A stretch of DNA of 18,907 nt from CAZRHH01 sp964599885 (GTDB taxonomy: Bacteria > Chloroflexota > Dehalococcoidia > DSTF01 > JACRBR01): positions 1-18,907 of the forward strand of contig CAZRHH010000062.1 of assembly GCA_964599885.1 (NCBI GenBank), read 5' to 3'. The notes beneath the pieces were generated by a model that was not told the origin of the DNA, searched no databases, and saw only the letters and a program-made list of their open reading frames with translations. The translations under genes were made by a program, and so were the position numbers. Below are positions 13,051 to 18,907 of this stretch, piece after piece. Within the stretch, counting starts at the first letter, position 1, and every line of letters starts with the position of its first letter.

Positions 13051-14715
13051 ATGCCTGTGCCGCGGTCGCGAGCCTTCACTATCGGACTGACGCTCGTCGT
13101 CGCGTTGGTCGTCGCGCTCGCGGCGACGGTGCCCGGCGTCTCGTCACCACGGGTCGCTTCGGCGGCGACCTGTTCGCCGTTGCCCCACGCCAGCGGCAAC
13201 GTCACGCGGACGCTCGTGTCGAGCGGCATCACGCGTACCTACGAGCTGCACATCCCGCCGTCGTACGACGGGGTCACGGCGCTGCCCCTCGTCCTCAACT
13301 TCCACGGACTTGGCAGCGACATCTTCCAGCAGGTCTTCGTGTCGGATCTGTATCCGCGAGCCAACGCACAGGGACTGCTCATCGCGACGCCGCTGGGCAA
13401 CTCGACGAGCGGACAACCGCTGAACCACTGGAACCCTGTCGCCCTCGGTGGGAGCAGCGCCGACGACGTCCTGCTCACGTCAAAGATCATCGACGATGTC
13501 GCCGCGCAGGTCTGTGTCGATGTGGCGCGCGTATACGCCGCCGGCATGTCGAATGGCGCGCAGATGTCGGTCAGGCTGGGCTGTAGCCTGTCGAGCCGCA
13601 TCGCCGCCATCGCCCCCGTCGGTGGTGTGTACTACCCACCCATGTTCACGCCCTCCCCTGAGTCGTGCCCTGGCACGCTGCCGATGCCTGTCATCGCGTT
13701 CCACGGCACAAACGACGGGAGCATTCCGTATAACGGCGGTCCCGGACCGTTCGGGCTCCAGTTCCGTGACATCGACGACGTGGTCATGCCGGCGTGGGCG
13801 GCGCGCAACGGCTGCAGCAGCACGCCGAGCACGTCGCTCGCCGCTCCGGGCGTGAATTTCACTGCCTACAGCGGCTGCGCGGACGGCGCGGCGGTGCAGC
13901 TGTACACGGTCTTCGATTTCGACGGCAACGGTCCCGGCACGGCTGGCGGCGGTCACATCTGGCCCGGCTCTCCGTACGCGCCCGCGGGCCACACAAACGC
14001 GATCGAGGCGACGGACCTGATGCTATCGTTCTTCGCGCAGTTCACGCGCGCATGCACGGCTGGCGACGCCGACTGTGACGCCATCGCCGACGCTGCCGAT
14101 AGCTGTCCATCGCACTACAACCCCGGCCAGCAGAACACCGACCGCAATTTCCTCGATCTCGCCGGCAAACTCTACGACGACGTTACCCAGCCCAACTCCG
14201 ACTCTGCCGGCGACGCGTGCGACTCCGACGATGACAACGACGGCCGGAGCGACGGCGACGAGATCGGCGGCATCGGTTGTGGCGGCGCCGTGACGAACGC
14301 GCTGGACGCGGACAGCGACGGGGACAACTATCTCGACGGCGCTGAGTGCGTTATCGGTACGAACCCCGCAGCGGGCGCCGCGGGCCTGGCGAGCAGGCCG
14401 ACGAACGCGCAATGCGGGCCGAGTACGGATGCCGACGGCGACAGGCTCGTGACGTTCCGGGAGGTGTGTTTCTACAACACCGATCCGGCAAGTACGAACT
14501 CTGACGGCGACGCCTGCAACGACGGTCGCGAGGTGGGATCGATTAACGGCGACATATTCGTGAATGTTGTCGACCTGCAGCAGATCGCGACGGAGATGGG
14601 CGTATATGCGTTGCCGGGATCGGTCGTGAAGGTCAACTTTGACATCACGCGCGATGGAAACATCAACGTTCCGGATCTTCAACAAGCGGCAGCGCAGATG
14701 GGCCTGTGCCCGTAG
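13051..14715 (+). CDS. Secreted LpqC/PHB-depolymerase-family esterase with thrombospondin type-3 and dockerin-like repeats
   Basis: The product is 554 residues. Residues 5-38 form a signal peptide, with RSR then a hydrophobic run and likely cleavage after ASA. The catalytic part (about 41-335) is an alpha/beta hydrolase of the polyhydroxybutyrate depolymerase/feruloyl esterase LpqC type. The oxyanion segment is LVLNFHGLGSD, the nucleophile Ser167 lies in GMSNG, the Asp is 222 in HGTNDGS and the His is 302 in GGGHIWPG. From about 339 come Asp-rich thrombospondin type-3-like calcium repeats (DADCDAIADAADSCP). The last 60 residues have two dockerin-like units, INGDIFVNVVDLQQIATEMG and DITRDGNINVPDLQQAAAQMG. 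Polymer or ester cleavage outside the cell is likely, but the substrate is unknown. GGAGG at 13044-13048 is 2 nt from ATG 13051 and 8 nt from GTG 13057, so 13057 may be the real start. Confidence 0.85.
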   Translation: MPVPRSRAFTIGLTLVVALVVALAATVPGVSSPRVASAATCSPLPHASGNVTRTLVSSGITRTYELHIPPSYDGVTALPLVLNFHGLGSDIFQQVFVSDLYPRANAQGLLIATPLGNSTSGQPLNHWNPVALGGSSADDVLLTSKIIDDVAAQVCVDVARVYAAGMSNGAQMSVRLGCSLSSRIAAIAPVGGVYYPPMFTPSPESCPGTLPMPVIAFHGTNDGSIPYNGGPGPFGLQFRDIDDVVMPAWAARNGCSSTPSTSLAAPGVNFTAYSGCADGAAVQLYTVFDFDGNGPGTAGGGHIWPGSPYAPAGHTNAIEATDLMLSFFAQFTRACTAGDADCDAIADAADSCPSHYNPGQQNTDRNFLDLAGKLYDDVTQPNSDSAGDACDSDDDNDGRSDGDEIGGIGCGGAVTNALDADSDGDNYLDGAECVIGTNPAAGAAGLASRPTNAQCGPSTDADGDRLVTFREVCFYNTDPASTNSDGDACNDGREVGSINGDIFVNVVDLQQIATEMGVYALPGSVVKVNFDITRDGNINVPDLQQAAAQMGLCP

Positions 14716-14728
14716 CCGTAGCACAGGC
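14702..14728 (+). terminator. Hairpin across the esterase stop codon
   Basis: GCCTGTGC (14702-14709) and GCACAGGC (14721-14728) are perfect 8-bp arms with an 11-nt loop that contains the TAG stop (14713-14715). It is the only stem in the 72-bp gap to the convergent ruvC. No T tract follows, so termination is likely but not certain. Confidence 0.4.
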
Positions 14729-14787
14729 TACGCCGATCTGGCGCGCGCGGACACCATTCGGTGCCGCGACGAGCGATACGGCGCCCG

Positions 14788-15282
14788 TCAGCGTCCGCCG
14801 GCGATCAGCTCATCGGCGCGCTGCTGCATCGCGTGGCAGAGCGCCACCGCCAGCGCGTCCGTCGCGTTGAGGTCGTCTGGCAAATCGGCGTCGTTGAGTT
14901 GGAGGCGCAGCATCTCTCGCACCTGCGTCTTATCACCCTGCCCGTATCCGGCAACCATCTGCTTGATCCGTGCCGGCGCGTAGTGGCACACGCGCAGCCC
15001 GGCGAGCGTCCCGGCCAGCATCGCCACCGTCCGCGCTTCACCGACGGCCATCGCCGAACGCACGTTGGCGCCGACGAACGGCTCCTCGACGGCCAGCACG
15101 TGCGGCTGATGCGTCGCGATCACGTCGCCCAACTCGGAAAAGATGTACTGGAGGCGCTGCTCAATCGGCAGCTTCGCCTTCGGTGCGATGACGTCGCACG
15201 CCAGCGCGGTCGGCCCCGATGCGTCGAGCCGGATGACGCCCCAGCCGGTGAACCGCGTACCCGGATCGATGCCGAGGATCAC
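14788..15282 (-). CDS. ruvC: Holliday junction resolvase RuvC
   Basis: RuvC is the dimeric endonuclease that cuts Holliday junctions after branch migration by RuvAB. The product is 164 residues, normal length. ILGIDPGTRFTGWG opens the RNase H-like fold with catalytic Asp6. HVLAVEEPFVGANVRSAMAVGEAR carries Glu66. DLNATDALAVALCH carries Asp142. The third acidic position is Asn139 here, where E. coli has Asp138 and Thermus has a His. GTG 15282 is chosen because family members begin just here and GGAGG lies about 11 nt before it; the longer open frame upstream is Arg/Ser-rich and runs inside yebC. It lies 31 bp after yebC, a common pair. ruvA and ruvB are not in the window. Confidence 0.92.
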   Translation of the reverse strand: MILGIDPGTRFTGWGVIRLDASGPTALACDVIAPKAKLPIEQRLQYIFSELGDVIATHQPHVLAVEEPFVGANVRSAMAVGEARTVAMLAGTLAGLRVCHYAPARIKQMVAGYGQGDKTQVREMLRLQLNDADLPDDLNATDALAVALCHAMQQRADELIAGGR

Positions 15283-15313
15283 TAAGGGCGCGTCCTCCGG
15301 TGGTCCCGGCACG

Positions 15314-16063
15314 TCAGCTCGTGTACGACGCGAGGACGTCGTCGCTGAACTCGGCGTTGAAGTACACCTTCTGCACGTCTTCGAGCGCTTCCAGCTTCTC
15401 GACGAGCCGCAGCGTCTGGATCGCGTCCTTCTCGTCGAGCTGCACGGTCGTCTTCGGCACGCGGGCCGTCTCGGCCGATGCGACGGCGACGCCGTTGTCT
15501 TCAAGCGCTTTCTTCACGGCTTCCAGGTCCGTCGGCTGCGTGTACACGTCGATCGAATCGTCGCCGACCTGCACGTCCTCGGCGCCGGCGTCGATCGCGT
15601 ACAGCGCGACCTCGTCCGGATCCTTGCCGTTCGGCGTCACGCTGATCACGCCGCGCGATTCGAAGATCCATCCGACCGAGCCGTTCTCGCCCAGGTTGCC
15701 GCCCGTGCGCGCGAACACGTTGCGTACTTCGGCGACCGTCCGGTTGCGGTTCTCCGTCGCCGCTTCGACGATGACGGCCGTGCCGGCAGGCCCGTAGCCC
15801 TCGTACGTGATCTCCTGCAAGTCGACGCCATCGCCACCACCCGTCGCGCGCTCAATCGCGCGCTTGATGTTTTCGTTCGGCATGTTGGCCTCTTTGGCCT
15901 TCTGCAGGATCAGCCGCAGCCGGAAGTTCGCCGCCGGATCGCCGCCGCCGGCCTTCGCCGCCATGATGATCTCCTTCGAGATCTTCGTGAACACCGCGCC
16001 CCGTTGCGCGTCAGCGACGCCCTTCTGGCGCTTGATCGTGGACCATTTTGAGTGGCCGGACAT
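15314..16063 (-). CDS. yebC: YebC/PmpR-family protein
   Basis: The product is 249 residues, the family's standard length. It starts with the hallmark MSGHSKWSTIKRQKGVADAQRG. AAKAGGGDPAANFRLRLILQKAKEANMPNENIKRAIERATG follows, then the YEGYGPAGTAVIVEAATENRNRT segment typical of the second domain. The family was annotated as DNA-binding regulators, and recent work on bacterial YebC and mitochondrial TACO1 supports a ribosome-associated role in translating difficult sequences such as polyproline. ATG 16063 is chosen by homology and a GGGAG about 9-10 nt upstream; an in-frame extension to 16195 is unsupported. The pairing with ruvC is common in bacteria. Confidence 0.95.
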   Translation of the reverse strand: MSGHSKWSTIKRQKGVADAQRGAVFTKISKEIIMAAKAGGGDPAANFRLRLILQKAKEANMPNENIKRAIERATGGGDGVDLQEITYEGYGPAGTAVIVEAATENRNRTVAEVRNVFARTGGNLGENGSVGWIFESRGVISVTPNGKDPDEVALYAIDAGAEDVQVGDDSIDVYTQPTDLEAVKKALEDNGVAVASAETARVPKTTVQLDEKDAIQTLRLVEKLEALEDVQKVYFNAEFSDDVLASYTS

Positions 16064-16125
16064 GAAAACTGGCTCCCTGCATCTGGGGTTGCTTGGCCCA
16101 CACGCGCACCGCGCCCGGGTCCCGC

Positions 16126-16134
16126 ATTCTATCA
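16126..16134 (-). promoter_or_regulatory. Possible extended -10 promoter for yebC-ruvC
   Basis: On the minus strand TGATAGAAT (16134-16126) is an extended -10 (TGn + TAGAAT, 5 of 6). It would start transcription near 16119, about 56 nt before yebC. No good -35 lies upstream, which an extended -10 can tolerate. It would make yebC-ruvC independent of the pan genes 156 bp away. Confidence 0.4.
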
Positions 16135-16219
16135 GCCCCGCCGAATCCTCAGCCAGATACCGCGCGATCCTGTTCGAGTGATTCCGAACCGCCAATAAGA
16201 CATCGCACTTCGGTGGGTT

Positions 16220-17092
16220 CTACGCTCCAGGTTCTGCCCGCAGCACCAGCACCGCGTTATCGATGAGCCGCGTCGGCCCGAAGCGCACCGCGAGCGACAC
16301 CAGCGCCGTGCGGCCGATCACGCCCAGTTCCTCCAGCGTTTCCGCGTCGGCGACGCTCACGTAGTCGATCTCGGCGAGCGGCTGTTTCTCGATCAGCGCC
16401 CGCATCTGCGTTCGGATTCGCTCGGCATCGCGCTCGGCCTCGTCGAACGTCCGCTCTGCCAGAGACAACGCCATGTGCAGGCAGGACGCCGCCACGCGCT
16501 GCTCGGGCGTCAGGTAGACGTTCCGGCTGCTCATGGCGACGCCGTCACTCTCGCGCACGATCGGCAAGCCGACGATTTCCACCGGCACGTCGAGGTCGCG
16601 CACCATGCGCCTGATCACCGCAAGCTGCTGCGCGTCCTTCTGTCCGAAATACGCCCGCTCCGGCACAACGATGTTCAAGAGCTTCAACACCACCGTCGTA
16701 ACGCCACGGAAGTGTGTCGGGCGGCTACGGCCCTCGAGCCGCCGCGTCAGTCCTTCGACGTCGACGAACGTGCTGTACCCACGCGGATAGATCTCCTCGA
16801 CCGACGGCGCGAACACCGCATCGACGCCCTCCGCTTCGAGCAGCGCGAGGTCGCGCGCCTCGTCACGCGGATAGCGCGAGAGGTCCTCGTTCGGACCAAA
16901 TTGCGTGGGGTTCACGAAGATCGAGACGGCCGTGTGCGCGTTGTCGCGCTTGCAGGCGCGCACGAGCGAGAGGTGGCCCTCGTGAAGGTAGCCCATCGTC
17001 GGCACGAGGCCGAACTCGCCGTCGCCCTCTTGAAAGAGTGTCTTACGCCACGTCCGAAGCTCGGCGATGGTACGAAAAACCGTCAGCGGCAA
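16220..17092 (-). CDS. panC: Pantoate--beta-alanine ligase (pantothenate synthetase)
   Basis: PanC joins pantoate and beta-alanine with ATP to make pantothenate. The product is 290 residues. LVPTMGYLHEGHLSLV (29-44) holds the nucleotidyltransferase HIGH-type motif. SIFVNPTQFGPNEDLSRYPR binds pantoate. THFRGVTTVVLKLLNIV and YFGQKDAQQ are also family blocks, and SSRNVYL carries the KMSKS-like loop region. The start is TTG 17092, 4 nt after the panB stop; no ATG or GTG gives the full N-terminus, and GAGG overlaps the gap. It is the last gene of panD-panB-panC. Confidence 0.95.
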   Translation of the reverse strand: MPLTVFRTIAELRTWRKTLFQEGDGEFGLVPTMGYLHEGHLSLVRACKRDNAHTAVSIFVNPTQFGPNEDLSRYPRDEARDLALLEAEGVDAVFAPSVEEIYPRGYSTFVDVEGLTRRLEGRSRPTHFRGVTTVVLKLLNIVVPERAYFGQKDAQQLAVIRRMVRDLDVPVEIVGLPIVRESDGVAMSSRNVYLTPEQRVAASCLHMALSLAERTFDEAERDAERIRTQMRALIEKQPLAEIDYVSVADAETLEELGVIGRTALVSLAVRFGPTRLIDNAVLVLRAEPGA

Positions 17093-17096
17093 CGCC

Positions 17097-17978
17097 TCAG
17101 GCGTCCAGGCCGAGGGCGTGACGGCGCCGGAGCGCGTCGTTCCCCGCCGGCGTCAGTTCGGCGAGCGCCGCGGGATCCATCTTGAAGCTTTCCTTCGCCG
17201 TCGGGAACGCGCCGCTCTTCACGTCAGCGGAGTACTTCGCCACCGCCTCGCGGATCAGCGCGCCGGCGTCGGCGAAGCGCTTCGTGTGCTTCGGCGTAAA
17301 TCCGTCGAACATGCCGAGCATGTCGTGAAACACCTGCACCTGACCGTCGCAGTGCACGCCCGCGCCGATGCCGATCGTCGGCACGCTCAGACGCTCCGTC
17401 AGCAGTGCGGCGAGCGGCGCCGGTACCAGTTCGAGCACGATGCCGAACGCGCCGGCCTGCTCAAGCGCCTGCGCGTCGTGCATCAGTTGCACGGCGGCTG
17501 CGGGCGTCTTGCCCTGTACCTTGAAGCCGCCAAGCTGGTTCACGGACTGTGGCGTCAGGCCGATGTGCCCCATCACCGGGATACCCGCTTCGGTCAGCTT
17601 CTTCACAATCTCCGCCGAACGCACGCCGCCTTCGAGCTTGACGGCGCCGCAACCGGCTTCCTGCATGAAGCGTGCCGCGTTCTTCATCGCGTCCGCCCAA
17701 CCGGTCTGATAGCTCATGAACGGCATGTCACCGACGACCAGCGCGCGCTTGGTTCCGCGCACCGCAGCTTTCGTGTGATGGATCATGTCCTCCATCGTCA
17801 CCGGCAGCGTCGAGTCGTAGCCCAGCACGACCATGCCCAGCGTGTCGCCGACGAGGATCATGTCGGCGCCGCCCTCCTCGACGAGGCGCGCCGTCGGAAA
17901 GTCGTACGCCGTCATCATGACGATCTTCTCGCCGCGCTTCTTCATCTCTCGGATGTCGGTGGTGCTGATTCGTGTCAT
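17097..17978 (-). CDS. panB: 3-methyl-2-oxobutanoate hydroxymethyltransferase (ketopantoate hydroxymethyltransferase)
   Basis: PanB adds a hydroxymethyl group from methylene-tetrahydrofolate to 2-oxoisovalerate, giving ketopantoate. The product is 293 residues. ILVGDTLGMVVLGYDSTLPVT contains Asp45, and VVGDMPFMSY contains Asp84; both line up with the metal-binding Asp45 and Asp84 of E. coli PanB. GAVKLEGG carries the next conserved acidic residue, and GIVLELVP carries the catalytic Glu183. ATG 17978 has GGGAGG 7 nt upstream and is preferred over a TTG at 17993 that overlaps that site. Ketopantoate reductase (panE) is not in the window. It lies 35 bp after panD. Confidence 0.96.
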   Translation of the reverse strand: MTRISTTDIREMKKRGEKIVMMTAYDFPTARLVEEGGADMILVGDTLGMVVLGYDSTLPVTMEDMIHHTKAAVRGTKRALVVGDMPFMSYQTGWADAMKNAARFMQEAGCGAVKLEGGVRSAEIVKKLTEAGIPVMGHIGLTPQSVNQLGGFKVQGKTPAAAVQLMHDAQALEQAGAFGIVLELVPAPLAALLTERLSVPTIGIGAGVHCDGQVQVFHDMLGMFDGFTPKHTKRFADAGALIREAVAKYSADVKSGAFPTAKESFKMDPAALAELTPAGNDALRRRHALGLDA

Positions 17979-18013
17979 GTGCGTGCCTCCCAATGTGACC
18001 GTCTGAGCGATCT

Positions 18014-18394
18014 TCAGGCAACGGCGGCCGGGGCGATGTGGTGCCCGAGCCGCGTGATGTGGTTCTCAGCGTCGACATAGACGAGCGTCGGCTGCTGCTC
18101 GCGCGCCTCGGCGTCGGTGACGGTGTTGTACGTGAGGATGATGACGATGTCGCCGGGGCTGACGAGGCGCGCCGCGGCGCCGTTGATGCAGATCTGGCCG
18201 CTCTCGCGCGCGCCCTCGATGGCGTAGGTCGTCAGGCGGTTGCCGTTGTTCACATCGAGCACCTGCACCTGCTCGAACGGCAGGATGTCCGCCGCGTCCA
18301 TGAGCGCCGGATCGATCGTGATGCTGCCTTCGTAGTTGAGGTCGGCCCGCGTCACCGTGGCGCGATGAATCTTGCTCTTGAGCACCGTCCGCAT
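18014..18394 (-). CDS. panD: Aspartate 1-decarboxylase, pyruvoyl-dependent
   Basis: PanD makes beta-alanine from aspartate. The product is 126 residues, the normal proenzyme length. It opens with MRTVLKSKIHRATVTRADLNY and reaches the self-cleavage site EGSIT, where cutting between Gly23 and Ser24 gives the pyruvoyl group. DVNNGNRLTTYAI and the C-terminal NTVTDAEAREQQPTLVYVD also fit. ATG 18394 is chosen because the family begins here and GGAG lies 6 nt upstream; an open frame runs 60 bp further up, through the leader. It is first in panD-panB-panC. A terminator-like hairpin lies 27-55 bp upstream. Confidence 0.96.
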   Translation of the reverse strand: MRTVLKSKIHRATVTRADLNYEGSITIDPALMDAADILPFEQVQVLDVNNGNRLTTYAIEGARESGQICINGAAARLVSPGDIVIILTYNTVTDAEAREQQPTLVYVDAENHITRLGHHIAPAAVA

Positions 18395-18420
18395 CGGCGT
18401 CTCCGTTCGTCGTGACAACG

Positions 18421-18449
18421 AAAATGCCTCTCCGGCAAACGGAAAGGCA
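18421..18449 (-). terminator. Intrinsic-terminator hairpin in the panD leader (possible attenuator)
   Basis: On the minus strand TGCCTTTCCG (18449-18440) pairs with CGGAGAGGCA (18434-18425) in a 10-bp stem with one U-G wobble and a 5-nt loop, followed by TTTTCG. On the plus strand the same stem has a C-A mismatch, so the minus strand is its natural direction. It ends only about 27 nt before the panD start. Just upstream are two more perfect hairpins on the same strand: CGCAAG/CTTGCG (18475-18458) and CCAGG/CCTGG (18515-18503). This arrangement suggests attenuation, unless the hairpin ends a relic gene. Confidence 0.6.
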
Positions 18450-18558
18450 CGCAAAGACGCAAGCAGTTACTTGCGGTATGTGCCGTCCCGGTCAACGCGG
18501 ATCCAGGCAGCCTGGTTGTCTACTCTCTTACCGAGCGCTCACCGTCACTTCAGGATCG

Positions 18559-18765
18559 ATGGCGCACTTCAGCGTATATCGCTGCAATCGAACCTGTCAA
18601 TGGAGCTTGACAGCGGAGAGCGGCGACGTAGGCATCGACACGTCGACCTCGACCCTCAGGCCTTTGCGCTCTATCTCTGTCGTTGAAAGAGATCTGATCA
18701 GATCACTGATCGAAGTACTGGCCAAACGCGATCCGCCGGGCTATAATCGCCCGAAATATGGATGA
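18559..18765 (+). CDS. Small hypothetical ORF, doubtful
   Basis: This 68-codon frame starts at ATG 18559 after AGGA and ends at TGA 18765, overlapping the start of the next gene. Its C-terminal part (VERDLIRSLIEVLAKRDPPGYNRPKYG starting near codon 42, broken here only by being one helix and a Pro-rich tail) looks somewhat protein-like. The rest is not recognisable, and its third-codon positions are only about 60% G+C, lower than neighbouring genes appear. It also contains the promoter of the next gene and an inverted TTGACA pair. Most likely it is noncoding. Confidence 0.15.
   Translation: MAHFSVYRCNRTCQWSLTAESGDVGIDTSTSTLRPLRSISVVERDLIRSLIEVLAKRDPPGYNRPKYG
18573..18600 (-). promoter_or_regulatory. 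Probable promoter of the panD-panB-panC operon
   Basis: On the minus strand TTGACA (18600-18595) is a perfect -35, followed by 16 nt and TATACG (18578-18573), a 4-of-6 -10. Transcription would begin near 18566 and give a leader of about 170 nt before panD. The -35 is half of a dyad, CTGTCAA (18594-18600) and TTGACAG (18607-18613) with 6 nt between, which could bind a regulator. Confidence 0.5.
18691..18704. promoter_or_regulatory. Perfect 14-bp palindrome upstream of the right-edge gene
   Basis: GATCTGATCAGATC is a perfect palindrome. It lies 14 bp upstream of the -35 position of the plus-strand promoter at 18719-18747, a normal place for an activator or repressor site. The binding protein is unknown. 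Confidence 0.4.
18719..18747 (+). promoter_or_regulatory. Promoter with perfect TATAAT, nearly leaderless start
   Basis: TATAAT (18742-18747) is a perfect -10, and TGGCCA (18719-18724) exactly 17 nt upstream matches the -35 at 4 of 6 positions. Only 10 nt separate the -10 from ATG 18758, so transcription would start about 3-4 nt before the start codon. Confidence 0.65.
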
Positions 18766-18907
18766 ACTAAGCCGCGCAACCCGTGGCGGGGTGGGTGCGG
18801 TGATGATGGCCTTCGGGCTGACAGTGCTCGCACTGACGGCCGGATGGGCGTCCGGCGCCGCCTACGACGGCCGCCTCGCATCGGGCGGCTGCGGCGGCGC
18901 ATGCTCG
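18758..18907 (+). CDS. Unknown membrane-anchored or exported protein, N-terminal part (3' end outside window)
   Basis: The frame from ATG 18758 is open to the window edge (50 codons). It begins MDELSRATRGG, followed by a hydrophobic segment at about residues 12-31 (VGAVMMAFGLTVLALTAGWA). This could be a signal peptide or a membrane anchor. A Gly-rich stretch with two Cys residues comes after it. The family cannot be recognised from this part. There is no ribosome-binding sequence, in line with the nearly leaderless promoter just upstream. The upstream palindrome suggests regulated expression. Confidence 0.6.
   Translation, partial: MDELSRATRGGVGAVMMAFGLTVLALTAGWASGAAYDGRLASGGCGGACS

Noticed and set aside
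14023..14724. 233-codon minus-strand frame opposite the calcium-repeat region
   Set aside because: Its Val/Arg/Ala-rich sequence is the reverse reading of Asp-rich repeats; no family features.
15283..15504. N-terminal extension of ruvC by 74 codons
   Set aside because: The extension is Arg/Ser/Thr-rich, overlaps yebC coding sequence, and RuvC proteins start just before the ILGIDPG motif.
17067..18080. 337-codon plus-strand frame opposite panB
   Set aside because: Antisense to panB with conserved active-site residues; composition typical of a shadow frame.
18607..18612. Plus-strand promoter from TTGACA at 18607
   Set aside because: No acceptable -10 lies 15-19 nt downstream; it is better read as the mirror half of the dyad with the panD promoter -35.

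Overview
The window is high-GC bacterial chromosome (roughly two thirds G+C by eye) with short intergenic gaps and housekeeping genes. No sequence here fixes the taxonomy. The mix of an SCO6745-family protein, a DapL-type LL-diaminopimelate aminotransferase, a secreted protein with thrombospondin type-3 and dockerin-like repeats, an archaellin-like membrane protein and a compact polyhydroxyalkanoate (PHA) locus resembles Chloroflexota (Dehalococcoidia-like) genomes. That assignment is inference.

Layout. (1) 1-297 is the 3' end of a metallo-beta-lactamase-fold gene, followed by about 460 bp of repeats. (2) 762-4217 is a PHA granule locus: a phasin-like gene on the minus strand, divergent from a PhaQ-like PadR repressor, a PhaR/PhaE-like synthase subunit, PhaC synthase, and a GNAT acetyltransferase overlapping phaC by 4 bp. 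(3) 4221-8591 holds an SCO6745-family protein, a hotdog thioesterase, a CoA-transferase and dapL. Their gaps carry REP-like palindromes ending in CTAC. (4) 8917-11189 is a galT-galK operon. (5) 11306-11478 is a strong sigma70-type promoter followed by what looks like an unannotated structured RNA, then a Nudix hydrolase gene. (6) 12302-14715 holds a small membrane protein with an archaellin-like tail and, divergent from it, a secreted LpqC/PHB-depolymerase-like esterase with calcium-binding repeats. (7) 14788-18394, all on the minus strand, is panD-panB-panC (pantothenate synthesis) followed by yebC-ruvC. (8) The right edge has a long panD leader with an intrinsic-terminator hairpin and the start of a plus-strand gene that appears almost leaderless.

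How the genes fit together. PhaR/E plus PhaC would polymerise hydroxyacyl-CoA, and the phasin would coat granules. The PadR-type regulator probably acts on a dyad overlapping the phasin promoter. The CoA-transferase and secreted esterase could touch the same hydroxyacid metabolism, but only by inference. PanD, PanB and PanC supply beta-alanine, ketopantoate and their condensation to pantothenate, the CoA precursor.

The most interesting unexplained signals are the candidate noncoding RNA at 11341-11478, the attenuator-like leader of panD, and the operator-like dyad over the phasin promoter. No database search or folding program was run; all motifs were read by eye.
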